NCBI RefSeq assembly: GCF_000308615.1
Contig: NZ_BAGB01000027.1
Span: forward strand, 186,001 to 250,000
Length of the DNA: 64,000 bases
Direction: 5' to 3'
Source of the DNA: Nocardia jiangxiensis NBRC 101359
Lineage (GTDB): Bacteria > Actinomycetota > Actinomycetes > Mycobacteriales > Mycobacteriaceae
Numbering within the stretch: the stretch's first letter is position 1; every line of letters starts with the position of its first letter. Below are positions 24,662 to 33,208 of the stretch, piece by piece. Position numbers and translations under genes: made by a program. The notes beneath the pieces are model-generated. The model worked only from the letters and a program-made list of their open reading frames with translations. It did no database searches and had not been told where the DNA came from.

Positions 24662-25936
24662 GTGAATATGCCGCCGCAGGGGGTATCGGTGGGGTACGAG
24701 ACATCGCCGACCGGATCGAGACGGGACCAGGTGCGACTGTACGAGCCGGAGTTCGCGGCCGATCCGCATCACGCCTACGACGAGATGCGCGCGCGATTCG
24801 GCGCGATCGCGCCGGTGGAGCTGGCGCCCGGCGTCCCGGCGATGCTGGTTCTGGACTATGCGACGGCATTACGGATCATGCGCGACCCCGAGCATTTCCC
24901 GGCCGATCCGAGTCGCTGGCAGCGCTCGGTCCCCGAGGATTGCCCGGTCCGGCCGTTCCTGGAGGCCCGTGCCAACGCGTTGCGCACCACCGGTGAGACA
25001 CATCAGCGGTTCCGTAGCAGTTTCGCGGCGCTGCGCGAGGTCGATCTGAATCGGTTGCACGATCTGGTCGGCCATGCCGCCGAAGAACTCATCAACGGCT
25101 TCTGCGGCGAGGGCGGCTGTGATCTGCTCAGCCGGTACGCGGCCCCGCTGACCTTCCAGGTGCTGGCGAATCTGATGGGTTTTCCGACCGAAGCGGCGCG
25201 GCAGGCGTGGGCCGGAATGGCGGCGATGCTGGACACCGTCAACGCGCAGGCCGGGCAGGAGATGTTCATCGGCGCGCTGGCGGGGGTCGTGGCCGACAAA
25301 CGTGCCAGGCCGGGAAAGGATCTCACCTCGGCACTGATCACCGACCCCGGCCGCCTGGACGACGTGGAGGTGATCAATCAGGCCGCGCTGCTGTTCTCCA
25401 TGGGAACCGAGCCGCTGGCCAACCTGATCCTGCACACGATGCTGCTGATGCTCAGCGACGACCGATTCGGCAGCGGGCTGATCAGCGGTGCGCTCTCCAC
25501 CGAGGACGCGCTGGACGAGGTGCTGTTCGAGGATCCGCCACTGACGAACTTCTCGATCATGTATCCGCGCCAGCCGATTCTGGTCGACGAGGTGTGGCTG
25601 CCCGCGGATCAACCGGTGCTGATCGGCTTGGCGGCCTGCAACAACGATCCGCGTATCGCCGGTGGTGATCGCACCGGCAACCGGTCGCATCTGGCCTGGG
25701 GCGCGGGCCCGCACGCCTGCCCGGCGCAGATGATGGCCAGGACGATCGCGCAGGATGCCATCGATCTGCTGATCGATGCCCTGCCGGATATGAAGCTCGC
25801 GATACCGCTGAGCGAATTATCCTGGCGTCCGGGGCCTTTCCATCGCGCACTGGTTTCACTGCCGGTGGAGTTCCCGGCCACGGCGCCGATGCAGATCGCT
25901 ACGTCGTCGAGGTTCGAACCGTCCGCCCGCTTGTAA
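24662..25936 (+). CDS. Atypical cytochrome P450 lacking the EXXR motif (CYP157-like)
   Basis: 424 residues with the P450 fold and heme-ligand loop LAWGAGPHACPA (Cys353). Two normally invariant features are altered. The K-helix EXXR motif reads E-V-L-F (286-289), with no Arg. The I-helix AGxxT region reads MGTEPLAN. Streptomyces CYP157 enzymes, found beside a second P450 in conservon operons, are known to lack EXXR and carry the same LAW-x-AGPHACPA loop. The GTG at 24662 is used; an ATG six bases later is possible. The gene is 9 bp from a canonical P450, so the pair probably works together. It may be catalytic with unusual folding, or a non-catalytic partner. Confidence 0.85.
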   Translation: MNMPPQGVSVGYETSPTGSRRDQVRLYEPEFAADPHHAYDEMRARFGAIAPVELAPGVPAMLVLDYATALRIMRDPEHFPADPSRWQRSVPEDCPVRPFLEARANALRTTGETHQRFRSSFAALREVDLNRLHDLVGHAAEELINGFCGEGGCDLLSRYAAPLTFQVLANLMGFPTEAARQAWAGMAAMLDTVNAQAGQEMFIGALAGVVADKRARPGKDLTSALITDPGRLDDVEVINQAALLFSMGTEPLANLILHTMLLMLSDDRFGSGLISGALSTEDALDEVLFEDPPLTNFSIMYPRQPILVDEVWLPADQPVLIGLAACNNDPRIAGGDRTGNRSHLAWGAGPHACPAQMMARTIAQDAIDLLIDALPDMKLAIPLSELSWRPGPFHRALVSLPVEFPATAPMQIATSSRFEPSARL

Positions 25937-25945
25937 GGAGTTCCC

Positions 25946-27184
25946 GTGACGGACAATCAACCCATCGTGCTGGACCCGGCCGGCACCGATATCCACGGCG
26001 AAATTGCCCGCATTCGAGAACTGGGCCCGGCGGGCCGGGTGGAGTTGCCCGGCGGGGTGGTGGTGTGGATGGTCACCGACTACGCGATACTGCGGCGTTT
26101 GATGACCGATCCGCAGGTCTCCAAGGAGCCGCAGGATTGGACGACGTTGCGGGAGGGCCGGATTCCGGCCGACTGGGTGATGACTCCGTGGATCGGCCTG
26201 CGCAACATGCTGCGGAGTTCGGGGGAGGACCACGCACGCCTGCGCAAGGCGGTGGGTCCCGCGTTCAGCACGCGCCGGGTACAGGCCCTGCAGCCCAGGA
26301 TCGAGGCGATGGTCAGCGATCTGCTGGACGCGCTCGCGGACACCCCGGACGGCGACATCGCGGACCTGCGAGCGGATTTCGCGCGTCCGCTGCCGATCAA
26401 GGTGATCACCGAACTGATGGGGGTGCCGTCGGAAATCGGAACTCCACTGTGCGAGCACGCGGACGGCACACTGGATACTTCCGCCCCGCCGGAACAGGTG
26501 CAGAAGGATTTCATGGCGTTGCTCGAGCTGGTCGGCCGGCTGATCGCCTACAAGCGTGAGCATCTGGGCGACGATCTGACCAGCACGCTGATCACCGGCC
26601 CCGACGAGGCCACCGGTCCGCTGCTGAGCGATCAGGAACTGCTGGACACCCTGACGTTGATCATCAGCGCCGGGCACGAGACGACGGTGAATCTGATCGA
26701 CCAGACGATCCTAGCGCTGCTGACCCATCCGCAGGCCCGTGCGGCGGCCCTCGCCGGGGAGGTCGAGTGGGAAGAGGTGATCGAGGAGAGCCTGCGCTGG
26801 CAGTCGCCGATCGCGAATATGCCGTTCCGATTCGCGCGCGTGGATCTCGACCTCGGCGGCGGTGTCCGGATCCCCAAGGGCGAAGCGATCCTGGCCTCGT
26901 TCGCGGGAGCCAATCGCGACCGGAAGGCGTTCGGGCGCAGCGCCGGTGAGTTCAACCCGTCATCGGACCGGGAGACCGGCAGCAGGGGGCATCTGGCCTT
27001 CGGTTACGGGATGCACCACTGCCTGGGCGCACCCCTGGCCCGGCTCGAGGCGCGAATCGCCCTGCCCGCGTTACTGTCCCGGTTTCCGGAGCTTCGATTA
27101 GCCTCTGCCGCAGATGAACTGCGGCCGATGCAGAACTTCGTGATGAACGGCCACCAGGCGTTGCCGGTTCGCTTGAGCGCTTAG
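25946..27184 (+). CDS. Cytochrome P450, canonical
   Basis: 412-residue soluble bacterial P450 monooxygenase. All hallmarks are present: I-helix SAGHETTVNL (acid/alcohol pair E-T), K-helix E281-S-L-R284, and heme loop FGYGMHHCLGAPLAR with Cys359. The GTG start follows TAAGGAG. No ferredoxin or reductase gene lies in this operon; the [2Fe-2S] reductase at the left edge is far away and of another type. Part of the TetR regulon by position; it probably hydroxylates the pathway substrate or an intermediate. Confidence 0.9.
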   Translation: MTDNQPIVLDPAGTDIHGEIARIRELGPAGRVELPGGVVVWMVTDYAILRRLMTDPQVSKEPQDWTTLREGRIPADWVMTPWIGLRNMLRSSGEDHARLRKAVGPAFSTRRVQALQPRIEAMVSDLLDALADTPDGDIADLRADFARPLPIKVITELMGVPSEIGTPLCEHADGTLDTSAPPEQVQKDFMALLELVGRLIAYKREHLGDDLTSTLITGPDEATGPLLSDQELLDTLTLIISAGHETTVNLIDQTILALLTHPQARAAALAGEVEWEEVIEESLRWQSPIANMPFRFARVDLDLGGGVRIPKGEAILASFAGANRDRKAFGRSAGEFNPSSDRETGSRGHLAFGYGMHHCLGAPLARLEARIALPALLSRFPELRLASAADELRPMQNFVMNGHQALPVRLSA

Positions 27185-27212
27185 CGACGCTTCGTCCGGG
27201 CAGAATTCGAAC

Positions 27213-27241
27213 AGCGCCCGCCTCGTGCAGAGGCGGGCGCT
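27213..27241. terminator. Bidirectional terminator between convergent operons
   Basis: Perfect 12-bp stem AGCGCCCGCCTC / GAGGCGGGCGCT with loop GTGCA, between the stop of the canonical P450 and the stop of the convergent phosphotransferase-like gene. Confidence 0.8.
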
Positions 27242-27249
27242 GCTCCCGA

Positions 27250-28629
27250 TCAGTGCAGGTGCCGGGGATTGGCGACCTCCAGGCGGGACAGCACCGCGAG
27301 TGAGACCGCTCGGCGAACCTCGTTGTCGGAGTACGACAGTGCGCCCGAACGCAATCCCGCGGCGAGTTCGGCTTCCGAATCGCAGTCCAGCTCACCGAGC
27401 AGCTCGGCGACCTCGGTGGTGGCCGCCGGTCCGGCGTGCAGTTCGCGAGTCGCGGTACCGAGCAGATTGACGCAGATCCGCAGCAGGAATCGCTGACGTT
27501 GCTGTTCGGCGGTCAGGGTGGGGGCGATCTCCTCGGTGAGCGTGTCGGCGACGAGGTCGAGCATCTCGGTGAGGTGGGGGCGATCGTGGACCGTGGCCGC
27601 CGGTTCGGATGCGGCCGGGACCACGACGGATTCGTCGAGCATGCCCAGCACGGACAGCAGATCGTATTCCGATTCGCAGACGCGCCGTCCGATGGCGGCC
27701 AGCTCCACCGAGCGCTCCTGGCCGCCCAGGTGACGTTCGGCCTGAAATCTGCTCAGCACCAGCCACTTCAGTGTGCCGAACGTCTCCCACCAGTGCAGTT
27801 CCTCCGGCGCGGGCCGGATTCCGGTGGTCTGTGCGTAACCGTCCAGGAGTTGTTCGCGGGTACCGAGCCCGCCGACCGGGGCCGGTGCGCCGAAACGCCA
27901 GGCGCGCACGCACAGCCAGCCCAGATCCTCGATCGGATCGCCGCGGTGCGCCAGCTCCCAGTCCAGGACCGCGCGCACGCCGTCCGAGGCGATGAGGAAG
28001 TTGCCGAGCCGGAAGTCGCCGTGCACCAGTGTTTTCCGGCGCGGCGGCGGGCGATGCTCGCGCAGCCAGCGCAAACCCATCTCCACCGCGGGACGGGGCT
28101 CGTCCAGACCCCGGTAGATCTGCTCGATGGTATCCAGGGGGTCCTCGTCGTCGAGCGAGTCGAGGGTGTCCAGCGGGGTGCGGTGGATCAGGCCCAGCAC
28201 GCGGCCCAGATCGGCGGCGAGCCGATCGCGCACCGGCGCGAACTCCGGATCACGGTGCAGCTTACGGGGAATCGACTCGCCCTCGACCATCTCCATCAGC
28301 AGATACGGCGCATCGATCCCGGGTGCGGTGTTCGCGGCGGCGAGTACGGCCGGGACCGGCACCCCGGCCACGGCCGCGGCCCGCAGGCAGGCCGCCTCGG
28401 CGCCCATCCGGGCGGCGTCGCCGTGCCCGGGAGGATCGCGGCGAAGCACCGCGCGCACGGCCGCGCCCGCGTCGTCGCGGGCGTCGACGGCGTAGACCTG
28501 TTTGCTCGCGCCGCCGGTGAATCGGCGCAGGGATACCTCGCCGATGGTGCGTCCGGTGGCTGCGCGCAGCACCTCGCCGACGCCCTCGGCCAGCGTGATC
28601 GACTCCGGCCCAGGGGAAGCCGGCGTCAC
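27250..28629 (-). CDS. Aminoglycoside-phosphotransferase-like kinase fused to DUF6285
   Basis: 459 residues. Residues 1-340 form an APH/choline-kinase-like domain, with the catalytic loop LVHGDFRLGNFLI and metal motif VLDWELAHRGDP intact. Residues about 350-459 match DUF6285 (DRPHLTEMLDLVADTLTEEI, then helices), a small domain repeatedly found with this kinase group in acyl-CoA dehydrogenase operons. The GTG start overlaps the stop of the acyl-CoA dehydrogenase as GTGA. By analogy with ACAD10/11, such kinases phosphorylate hydroxyacyl-CoAs to allow later elimination, so a 4-hydroxyacyl-CoA-type substrate is an attractive guess. Confidence 0.8.
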   Translation of the reverse strand: MTPASPGPESITLAEGVGEVLRAATGRTIGEVSLRRFTGGASKQVYAVDARDDAGAAVRAVLRRDPPGHGDAARMGAEAACLRAAAVAGVPVPAVLAAANTAPGIDAPYLLMEMVEGESIPRKLHRDPEFAPVRDRLAADLGRVLGLIHRTPLDTLDSLDDEDPLDTIEQIYRGLDEPRPAVEMGLRWLREHRPPPRRKTLVHGDFRLGNFLIASDGVRAVLDWELAHRGDPIEDLGWLCVRAWRFGAPAPVGGLGTREQLLDGYAQTTGIRPAPEELHWWETFGTLKWLVLSRFQAERHLGGQERSVELAAIGRRVCESEYDLLSVLGMLDESVVVPAASEPAATVHDRPHLTEMLDLVADTLTEEIAPTLTAEQQRQRFLLRICVNLLGTATRELHAGPAATTEVAELLGELDCDSEAELAAGLRSGALSYSDNEVRRAVSLAVLSRLEVANPRHLH

Positions 28630-29813
28630 AGCCACGGCGCCGCCTCGGGAGAGCGTAGCAGTCGGCGGGCGGTGGACATTCGGTGCACCTCGTCCGGGCC
28701 GTCGTAGACGCGGGCGTAGCGGGCCTGCCGGTACATGCGCTCGAGCGGAGTGTCGGCCGTCAGGCCGAGCGCGCCGTGCACCTGGATGGCGCGATCGATC
28801 ACGTTGTGCAGCATGCGCGCACCCCAGAACTTGATCAGTCCGACTCGGATCCGGTAGTCCTCCCCGGCGTCCATCGCGCGGGCCGCGTCGAGCGTCATCA
28901 GCCGGGCGGCGTGGATCTCGGCGGCGGATTCGGCGATGTACCGGTGGATTTCGCCCTTCTCGGCGAGCAGGGAACCGTGCGCGTAGCGGGTGTTGGCGCG
29001 CTCGCACATCAGCTCGTAGGCCCGCTGGGCCTGCCCGAGCCAGCGCATGCAGTGGAAGATCCGGCCCGGCCCGAGCCGATCCTGTGCCACCGCGAAACCC
29101 TTGCCGCGCTCGCCCAGCAGCGCCTCGGCCGGCACGCGCACATCGGTGAGCCGGACCTCGTAGTGGTCGCTGGGGTCGTGGCCCATGGTCGGGATCGAGC
29201 GGACGATCTCGAAGCCGGGGGTGTCGGTCGGCACGATGATCGCGCTGATCCGAGAATGCCGTGGCACGGAATCGGATTCGGTGTTGGCGAATACCGTGCA
29301 GTAGGCCGCCTGCGCCGCACCGGTGGTGAACCACTTGTGCCCGTTGATGATCCAGGTGTCGCCGTCGAGTTCGGCGCGGGTGGCGATGAGCGTCGGATCG
29401 GATCCGGCGACCTCGGGCTCGGTCAGCCCGACCGAGGGCAGCACGTCCCCGGCCACCATCGGCGGAATCCAGCGGCGGCGCTGCTCCTCGGTGCCGTGCC
29501 GGTACAGCATCAGGGTGTCCTGCATGGAAACCGAACCCACCGCCAGCTGACCGAATTCCGATCGGCCGATGATCTCGTTGAGATAGACGAAGTCCAGGAA
29601 AGGCACTCCGCCGCCGCCGATCTCGGCCGGATGCCCCAGCGCCCACAGATCCAGCTCCTTGGCCCGGGTGCGCAGTCGGTCGAGCTCCGCGGTCGCGGCC
29701 GCATCGTCCCGGATCAGTACCGGCTCCTGCGGGATGACCTCTCCGTCGATGAATTCCCGCATGCGCGCGGTCAATTCGGCGATGTGGCCCTCGGGCCGGT
29801 CCATGGTCGTCAT
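28626..29813 (-). CDS. Acyl-CoA dehydrogenase
   Basis: 395-residue flavin enzyme that inserts a double bond alpha,beta to the thioester. Seen: GLTEPEVAGSDPTLI (about 120-135), the INGHKWFTTGAAQA block, and the C-terminal IQVHGALGLTADTPLERMYR block. It is most like the ACAD10/11-type plant/bacterial group that pairs with APH-like kinases, as here. ATG 29813 overlaps the stop of the upstream gene; a GTG three bases earlier is equally possible. Third-last gene of the TetR-led minus operon. Confidence 0.85.
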   Translation of the reverse strand: MTTMDRPEGHIAELTARMREFIDGEVIPQEPVLIRDDAAATAELDRLRTRAKELDLWALGHPAEIGGGGVPFLDFVYLNEIIGRSEFGQLAVGSVSMQDTLMLYRHGTEEQRRRWIPPMVAGDVLPSVGLTEPEVAGSDPTLIATRAELDGDTWIINGHKWFTTGAAQAAYCTVFANTESDSVPRHSRISAIIVPTDTPGFEIVRSIPTMGHDPSDHYEVRLTDVRVPAEALLGERGKGFAVAQDRLGPGRIFHCMRWLGQAQRAYELMCERANTRYAHGSLLAEKGEIHRYIAESAAEIHAARLMTLDAARAMDAGEDYRIRVGLIKFWGARMLHNVIDRAIQVHGALGLTADTPLERMYRQARYARVYDGPDEVHRMSTARRLLRSPEAAPWL

Positions 29814-30199
29814 CACTGCTCCCGGGTAGAGGCCGATACCGCATAGAGCGGCCCGAGCGCGGCCGAATCCACATATTCGTCGATGCGCGTGATCCGGCCG
29901 TCCCGCACCTGCACGAACAATCCGGCCGGAATCTCCAGCGGCCCGTGCCCGGGAAGGTTACCGCGCACGACGTGCTGCTGGGCGAAGCCCTCGGGCAGCG
30001 GATAACGCCGGATATCCTCGTAGCGAAGGTTTTCCACCGTCCGCGACAGCCAGCGCAGCACCCGCAGATTCTCCGCGACGGTCTCCTCGGAGTTCTTCTC
30101 GTTGTGCCAGATGCGTGCATCGGGTGCGTACATATCGGTCAACGCTGCCGCATCGCCGCTGGTGACAGCGGCGAAGAAGCGATCGGCCAGTTCATTCAC
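29813..30199 (-). CDS. SnoaL/NTF2-like small protein
   Basis: 128 residues with the cone-shaped NTF2-like fold pattern: RFFAAVTSGDAAALTDMYAPDARIW (helix, helix, strand) and a GLFVQVRDGRITRIDEYVD strand pair at the end. Family members are isomerases, dehydratases, cyclases or simply binding proteins. The Asp in DEYVD and the His in IWHN are candidate active-site residues. It lies 49 bp after the HMG-CoA-lyase-like gene and overlaps the acyl-CoA dehydrogenase start, so it is likely a dedicated step of this pathway. Confidence 0.8.
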   Translation of the reverse strand: MNELADRFFAAVTSGDAAALTDMYAPDARIWHNEKNSEETVAENLRVLRWLSRTVENLRYEDIRRYPLPEGFAQQHVVRGNLPGHGPLEIPAGLFVQVRDGRITRIDEYVDSAALGPLYAVSASTREQ

Positions 30200-30248
30200 G
30201 ATGGGGACCTCTTCCCGGGGTGGATAATTCGCTGCTCATCGAGGGTGA

Positions 30249-31157
30249 TCAGCGGGTCGGCACGGAACGGCCGCCCGCGGCGAGCAGATTGCTGGCGACG
30301 GGTTTGCCGAGCAGGCCGGAGATCAGCCGGGCCGCGTCCAGGGCCCGGTCGATATCGATGCCGGTGGCGATTCCGCCGTCCTCGAACATGTAGGCCAGTT
30401 CCTCGGTGGCGATATTGCCGCTGGCTCCCGGCGCGAACGGGCAGCCACCCAGACCGCCTGCGGCGGAATCGAATCGACGCACTCCCGCACCGTAGGCGGC
30501 CCAGGCATTGGCCAGCCCCTGACCGCGGGTGTTGTGCAGGTGGACGGCCGGAACGGTCGCGGGCGCGGCAGCGCGGACGCGCCCGAGGACATCGACCATC
30601 CGGATCGGCGATGCGGTGCCGATCGTATCGGCGACGGCCAAGGCATCCGCCCCCGAAGCCATTGCGCTCCTGGCGATCTCGGCCACCCGCTCGGGCGGGG
30701 TGGGGCCGTCGAACGGGCAGTCGAACGCGATGGCGATGATCACCTCGAGGTGTCCGCCCGCCTCGTGGACCAGTTCGGCGATCGGCGCGATGAGCGCGAC
30801 CGACGCGGCGCTGTCCCGTCCGACATTGGCCTGGCTGTGCCCGTCCGAGGCGGATACGACGTATTCGATGTGCGTGACTCCCGCGGCCAACGCCCGCCGC
30901 GCGCCGCCGAGGCTCGCGACCAGTGCGGAGAATTGCACGTCCGGCCACCGATCCAGCTGGGCGGCAACGGCTTCCGCATCCGCCAGTGCCGGTATCGCAC
31001 GCGGGGAGACGAAGGAGGTCACCTCGATCCGGCGTACGCCCGTCGCCACGAGCGCATCGATGAATTCGAGTTTGGCCTCGGTCGGGATCGGCTCCTCGAT
31101 CTGCAGTCCGTCGCGCGGACCGACCTCGCGGATGTCGACGGCGTCGGCGGCGCTCAT
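30249..31157 (-). CDS. Hydroxymethylglutaryl-CoA lyase family protein
   Basis: 302-residue TIM-barrel lyase of the HMGL-like family that cleaves 3-hydroxy-3-methylglutaryl-CoA-type substrates in a retro-Claisen reaction. Active-site residues are conserved: EVGPRDGLQ (catalytic Arg and metal Asp), HLHNTRG (metal His pair), and the loop GGLGGCPFAPGASGN with catalytic Cys and metal Asn. The ATG overlaps the stop of the CoA transferase (ATGA). In this setting it could release acetyl-CoA and a keto acid from a branched hydroxyacyl-CoA; citramalyl-type substrates cannot be excluded. Confidence 0.88.
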   Translation of the reverse strand: MSAADAVDIREVGPRDGLQIEEPIPTEAKLEFIDALVATGVRRIEVTSFVSPRAIPALADAEAVAAQLDRWPDVQFSALVASLGGARRALAAGVTHIEYVVSASDGHSQANVGRDSAASVALIAPIAELVHEAGGHLEVIIAIAFDCPFDGPTPPERVAEIARSAMASGADALAVADTIGTASPIRMVDVLGRVRAAAPATVPAVHLHNTRGQGLANAWAAYGAGVRRFDSAAGGLGGCPFAPGASGNIATEELAYMFEDGGIATGIDIDRALDAARLISGLLGKPVASNLLAAGGRSVPTR

Positions 31158-32416
31158 GCGATCGTGCCCTGTTCGCGCAGCCGGGACAGGCGATCGTCGT
31201 CGTAGCCGAGCACCTCGGTGAGCACCTCGTCGGTATGCGTCCCCGGACGGCTCGCACCACCCCAGCGCACCCCGCCCGCGGTCTCGCTCAGGCGCGGCAC
31301 CACGCCGACCCCCTTGGCCGGAACCGGATCGAATCCGGCGTCCTGGCTGGTCAACGATGGATCGGCATGATCGACGAAGATGCCGCGGGCCAGGAACTGT
31401 GGATCTTGCATGACCTCGGCGACGGTGTTCACCGGACCCGCGACGACACCGTGCCGGGCGAGTTCCTCGATCAGGTCCGTCGCGCTGAAATCCGCTGCCC
31501 AGGAACCGATCAGCTCGTCGAGTTCGTCCTGATGCTCACCGCGCGCGCCGTGATCGACGTAGCGGGGATCGTCGGCGAGTTCGGGACGTCCCATGGCCGC
31601 GGTCAACCGCCGGAACACCGTGTCCTGATTGGCCGCGATGATCACCCACAACCCGTCCTTGGACAGATACAGATTCGATGGGGCCACCCGGTCCAGCCGG
31701 GTGCCCGAGGGCTGCCGCACATGGCCGGTCTTGTGGTAGTCGGGAACCGTGGACTCCTGAATGGCCAGCGACGCCTCGGTGAGCGCGGCGTCGACGATCT
31801 GCCCGCGCCCGGTCCGTTCGCGCACCAGCAGGGCGGCCAGCACCCCCTGGAAGGCGAACAGACCGGCCAGGCTGTCCCCGATGGACAAGGCCATGCGCGG
31901 CGGCGCCTGACCCGGGAATCCGTTGAGATGGCGCAGACCGCTGATGCCCTCGGCGACCGAGGCGTATCCCGGACGCTCGGCGTACGGCCCGGTCTGGCCG
32001 TATCCGGATACGCGCGCGAGTACCAGTCGCGGATTGCGCGCGGTGAGTTCCTCGTATCCGATGCCCCAGCGTTCCAGCGTGCCCGGCCGGAAACTCTCCA
32101 CCACGACATCGGCGGTGGCCGCGAGATCCAGGAAGATCTCCCGGCCCGCCTCGGTGCGCAGATCCAGGCTCATGCACCGCTTGTTGCGCGCGTGCACGGC
32201 CCAGAAGTACTGGTGACCGCCCTGGGCCTGACCCCAGTCCCGCAGAGGGTCGGGGCGATCCGGCGCCTCGATCTTGATCACGTCGGCGCCCATGTCGCCG
32301 AGTAGGCGACCGCAGTAGGGCCCGGCGATGAGCGTGCCGAGCTCCAGGACGCGGAAGCCGTCCAGCGGGCCGGGGGTGGTGCTCGCGTCGCCCGTGGGGG
32401 AGAGAGCTGATGTCAT
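31154..32416 (-). CDS. CaiB/BaiF-type (class III) CoA transferase
   Basis: 420 residues of the formyl-CoA transferase/CaiB family. Seen: GFRVLELGTLIAGPYCGRLL and DMGADVIKIEAP near the N-terminus, DVVVESFRPGTLERWG (about 89-104), and SGYGQTGPYAERPGY. It moves CoA between an acyl-CoA donor and a free acid. It follows the TetR gene by 28 bp and is coupled to the HMG-CoA-lyase-like gene, which suggests it provides that enzyme's CoA substrate. Confidence 0.88.
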   Translation of the reverse strand: MTSALSPTGDASTTPGPLDGFRVLELGTLIAGPYCGRLLGDMGADVIKIEAPDRPDPLRDWGQAQGGHQYFWAVHARNKRCMSLDLRTEAGREIFLDLAATADVVVESFRPGTLERWGIGYEELTARNPRLVLARVSGYGQTGPYAERPGYASVAEGISGLRHLNGFPGQAPPRMALSIGDSLAGLFAFQGVLAALLVRERTGRGQIVDAALTEASLAIQESTVPDYHKTGHVRQPSGTRLDRVAPSNLYLSKDGLWVIIAANQDTVFRRLTAAMGRPELADDPRYVDHGARGEHQDELDELIGSWAADFSATDLIEELARHGVVAGPVNTVAEVMQDPQFLARGIFVDHADPSLTSQDAGFDPVPAKGVGVVPRLSETAGGVRWGGASRPGTHTDEVLTEVLGYDDDRLSRLREQGTIA

Positions 32417-32444
32417 GGGTGCCTCCTGACTCGGCGCCGATGTG

Positions 32445-33080
32445 TTACTGCTGGTCCGGATCGAGTCCGAGTGCGCCGACGGACATCCGGTCGAGCGTGT
32501 CCAGCAGGGCGTCCTCGTCGGCGTCCTCGCCCTGAATCAGCCACAGATAGATCGTGTGTTCCACCATCGCGGCCATGACCCGCGCCGCGAGTTCGGGATC
32601 GAGCTTCGGCCGGACCAGCCCCTCGTCCTGCCAGCGTGCGATGGCCTTGGACGTGCGATCGATGAGCTGACGGCGATGTTCGTGCCGCAGTCTGCGGAAC
32701 TCCTCGTTGAAGGTCGCGACCTGTTCGACGATCGCCATCATCCGGGCGTTGCGTCGATACGCGCGATAGTAGGAGCGGTTGGCCGCAACGAGTTTGGCGG
32801 CGGGGGACAGATCGGCCGCGGTCGGTTCGCGGCGGTGCATATCCTCGAACAACCGGGTGCTCAGCTCGCCGAAGACGTCTTCCTTCGACTCGAAGTAGCG
32901 ATAGAAGGTGCCGTAGGAGACGTTGGCCTCCTGCGATATCTGCTCGACCCGGGTGTCCAGGAAGCCGACCGATTCGAAGACCGTCCGCGCGGCATCGAGC
33001 AACGCCTCGCGCGTCTTGCGACCGCGCGGGGTCAAGGTGTCGGCCGCGGCGGCGGGGCTATTGACAGATGACTTCGCCAC
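32445..33080 (-). CDS. TetR-family repressor of the catabolic regulon
   Basis: 211 residues: N-terminal helix-turn-helix (VEQISQEANVSYGTFYRYFE, about 43-62) and a helical ligand-binding domain with the hydrophobic block MAAMVEHTIYLWLI. It is the first gene of the minus operon and divergent from the VOC gene. The 19-bp palindrome 21 bp upstream of its start, also found before the cyclase gene, is the likely operator, so it probably represses its own operon, the divergent VOC operon and the cyclase-ligase operon. A CoA thioester inducer is plausible. Confidence 0.9.
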   Translation of the reverse strand: MAKSSVNSPAAAADTLTPRGRKTREALLDAARTVFESVGFLDTRVEQISQEANVSYGTFYRYFESKEDVFGELSTRLFEDMHRREPTAADLSPAAKLVAANRSYYRAYRRNARMMAIVEQVATFNEEFRRLRHEHRRQLIDRTSKAIARWQDEGLVRPKLDPELAARVMAAMVEHTIYLWLIQGEDADEDALLDTLDRMSVGALGLDPDQQ

Positions 33081-33101
33081 GGATCACACTATCCAACAAC
33101 A

Positions 33102-33120
33102 TGACATGACTGTCAAGTCA
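33102..33120. promoter_or_regulatory. TetR-type operator, copy 2
   Basis: TGACATGAC-T-GTCAAGTCA, a 9+1+9 inverted repeat with one mismatched pair, between the divergent TetR and VOC genes. It differs from copy 1 (21792-21810) at one base. Confidence 0.8.
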
Positions 33121-33208
33121 TATTGTGGGCGTCGAAACCGTACGAGTTCGTGGTTGCGGCCAGCGGATCGGTTCCGGACGTCGAACCGTCACAGCAGGAA
33201 GGAATGCC

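Noticed and set aside
24662..27184. Treating the two P450 genes as part of a conservon
   Set aside because: The sensor kinase, roadblock, DUF742 and GTPase genes that define a conservon are absent on both sides.
28630..30120. N-terminal extension making the APH-DUF6285 protein 956 residues
   Set aside because: The extension runs out of frame through the acyl-CoA dehydrogenase and SnoaL genes and is Arg/Ala/Pro noise; the GTGA overlap gives a natural start at 28629.
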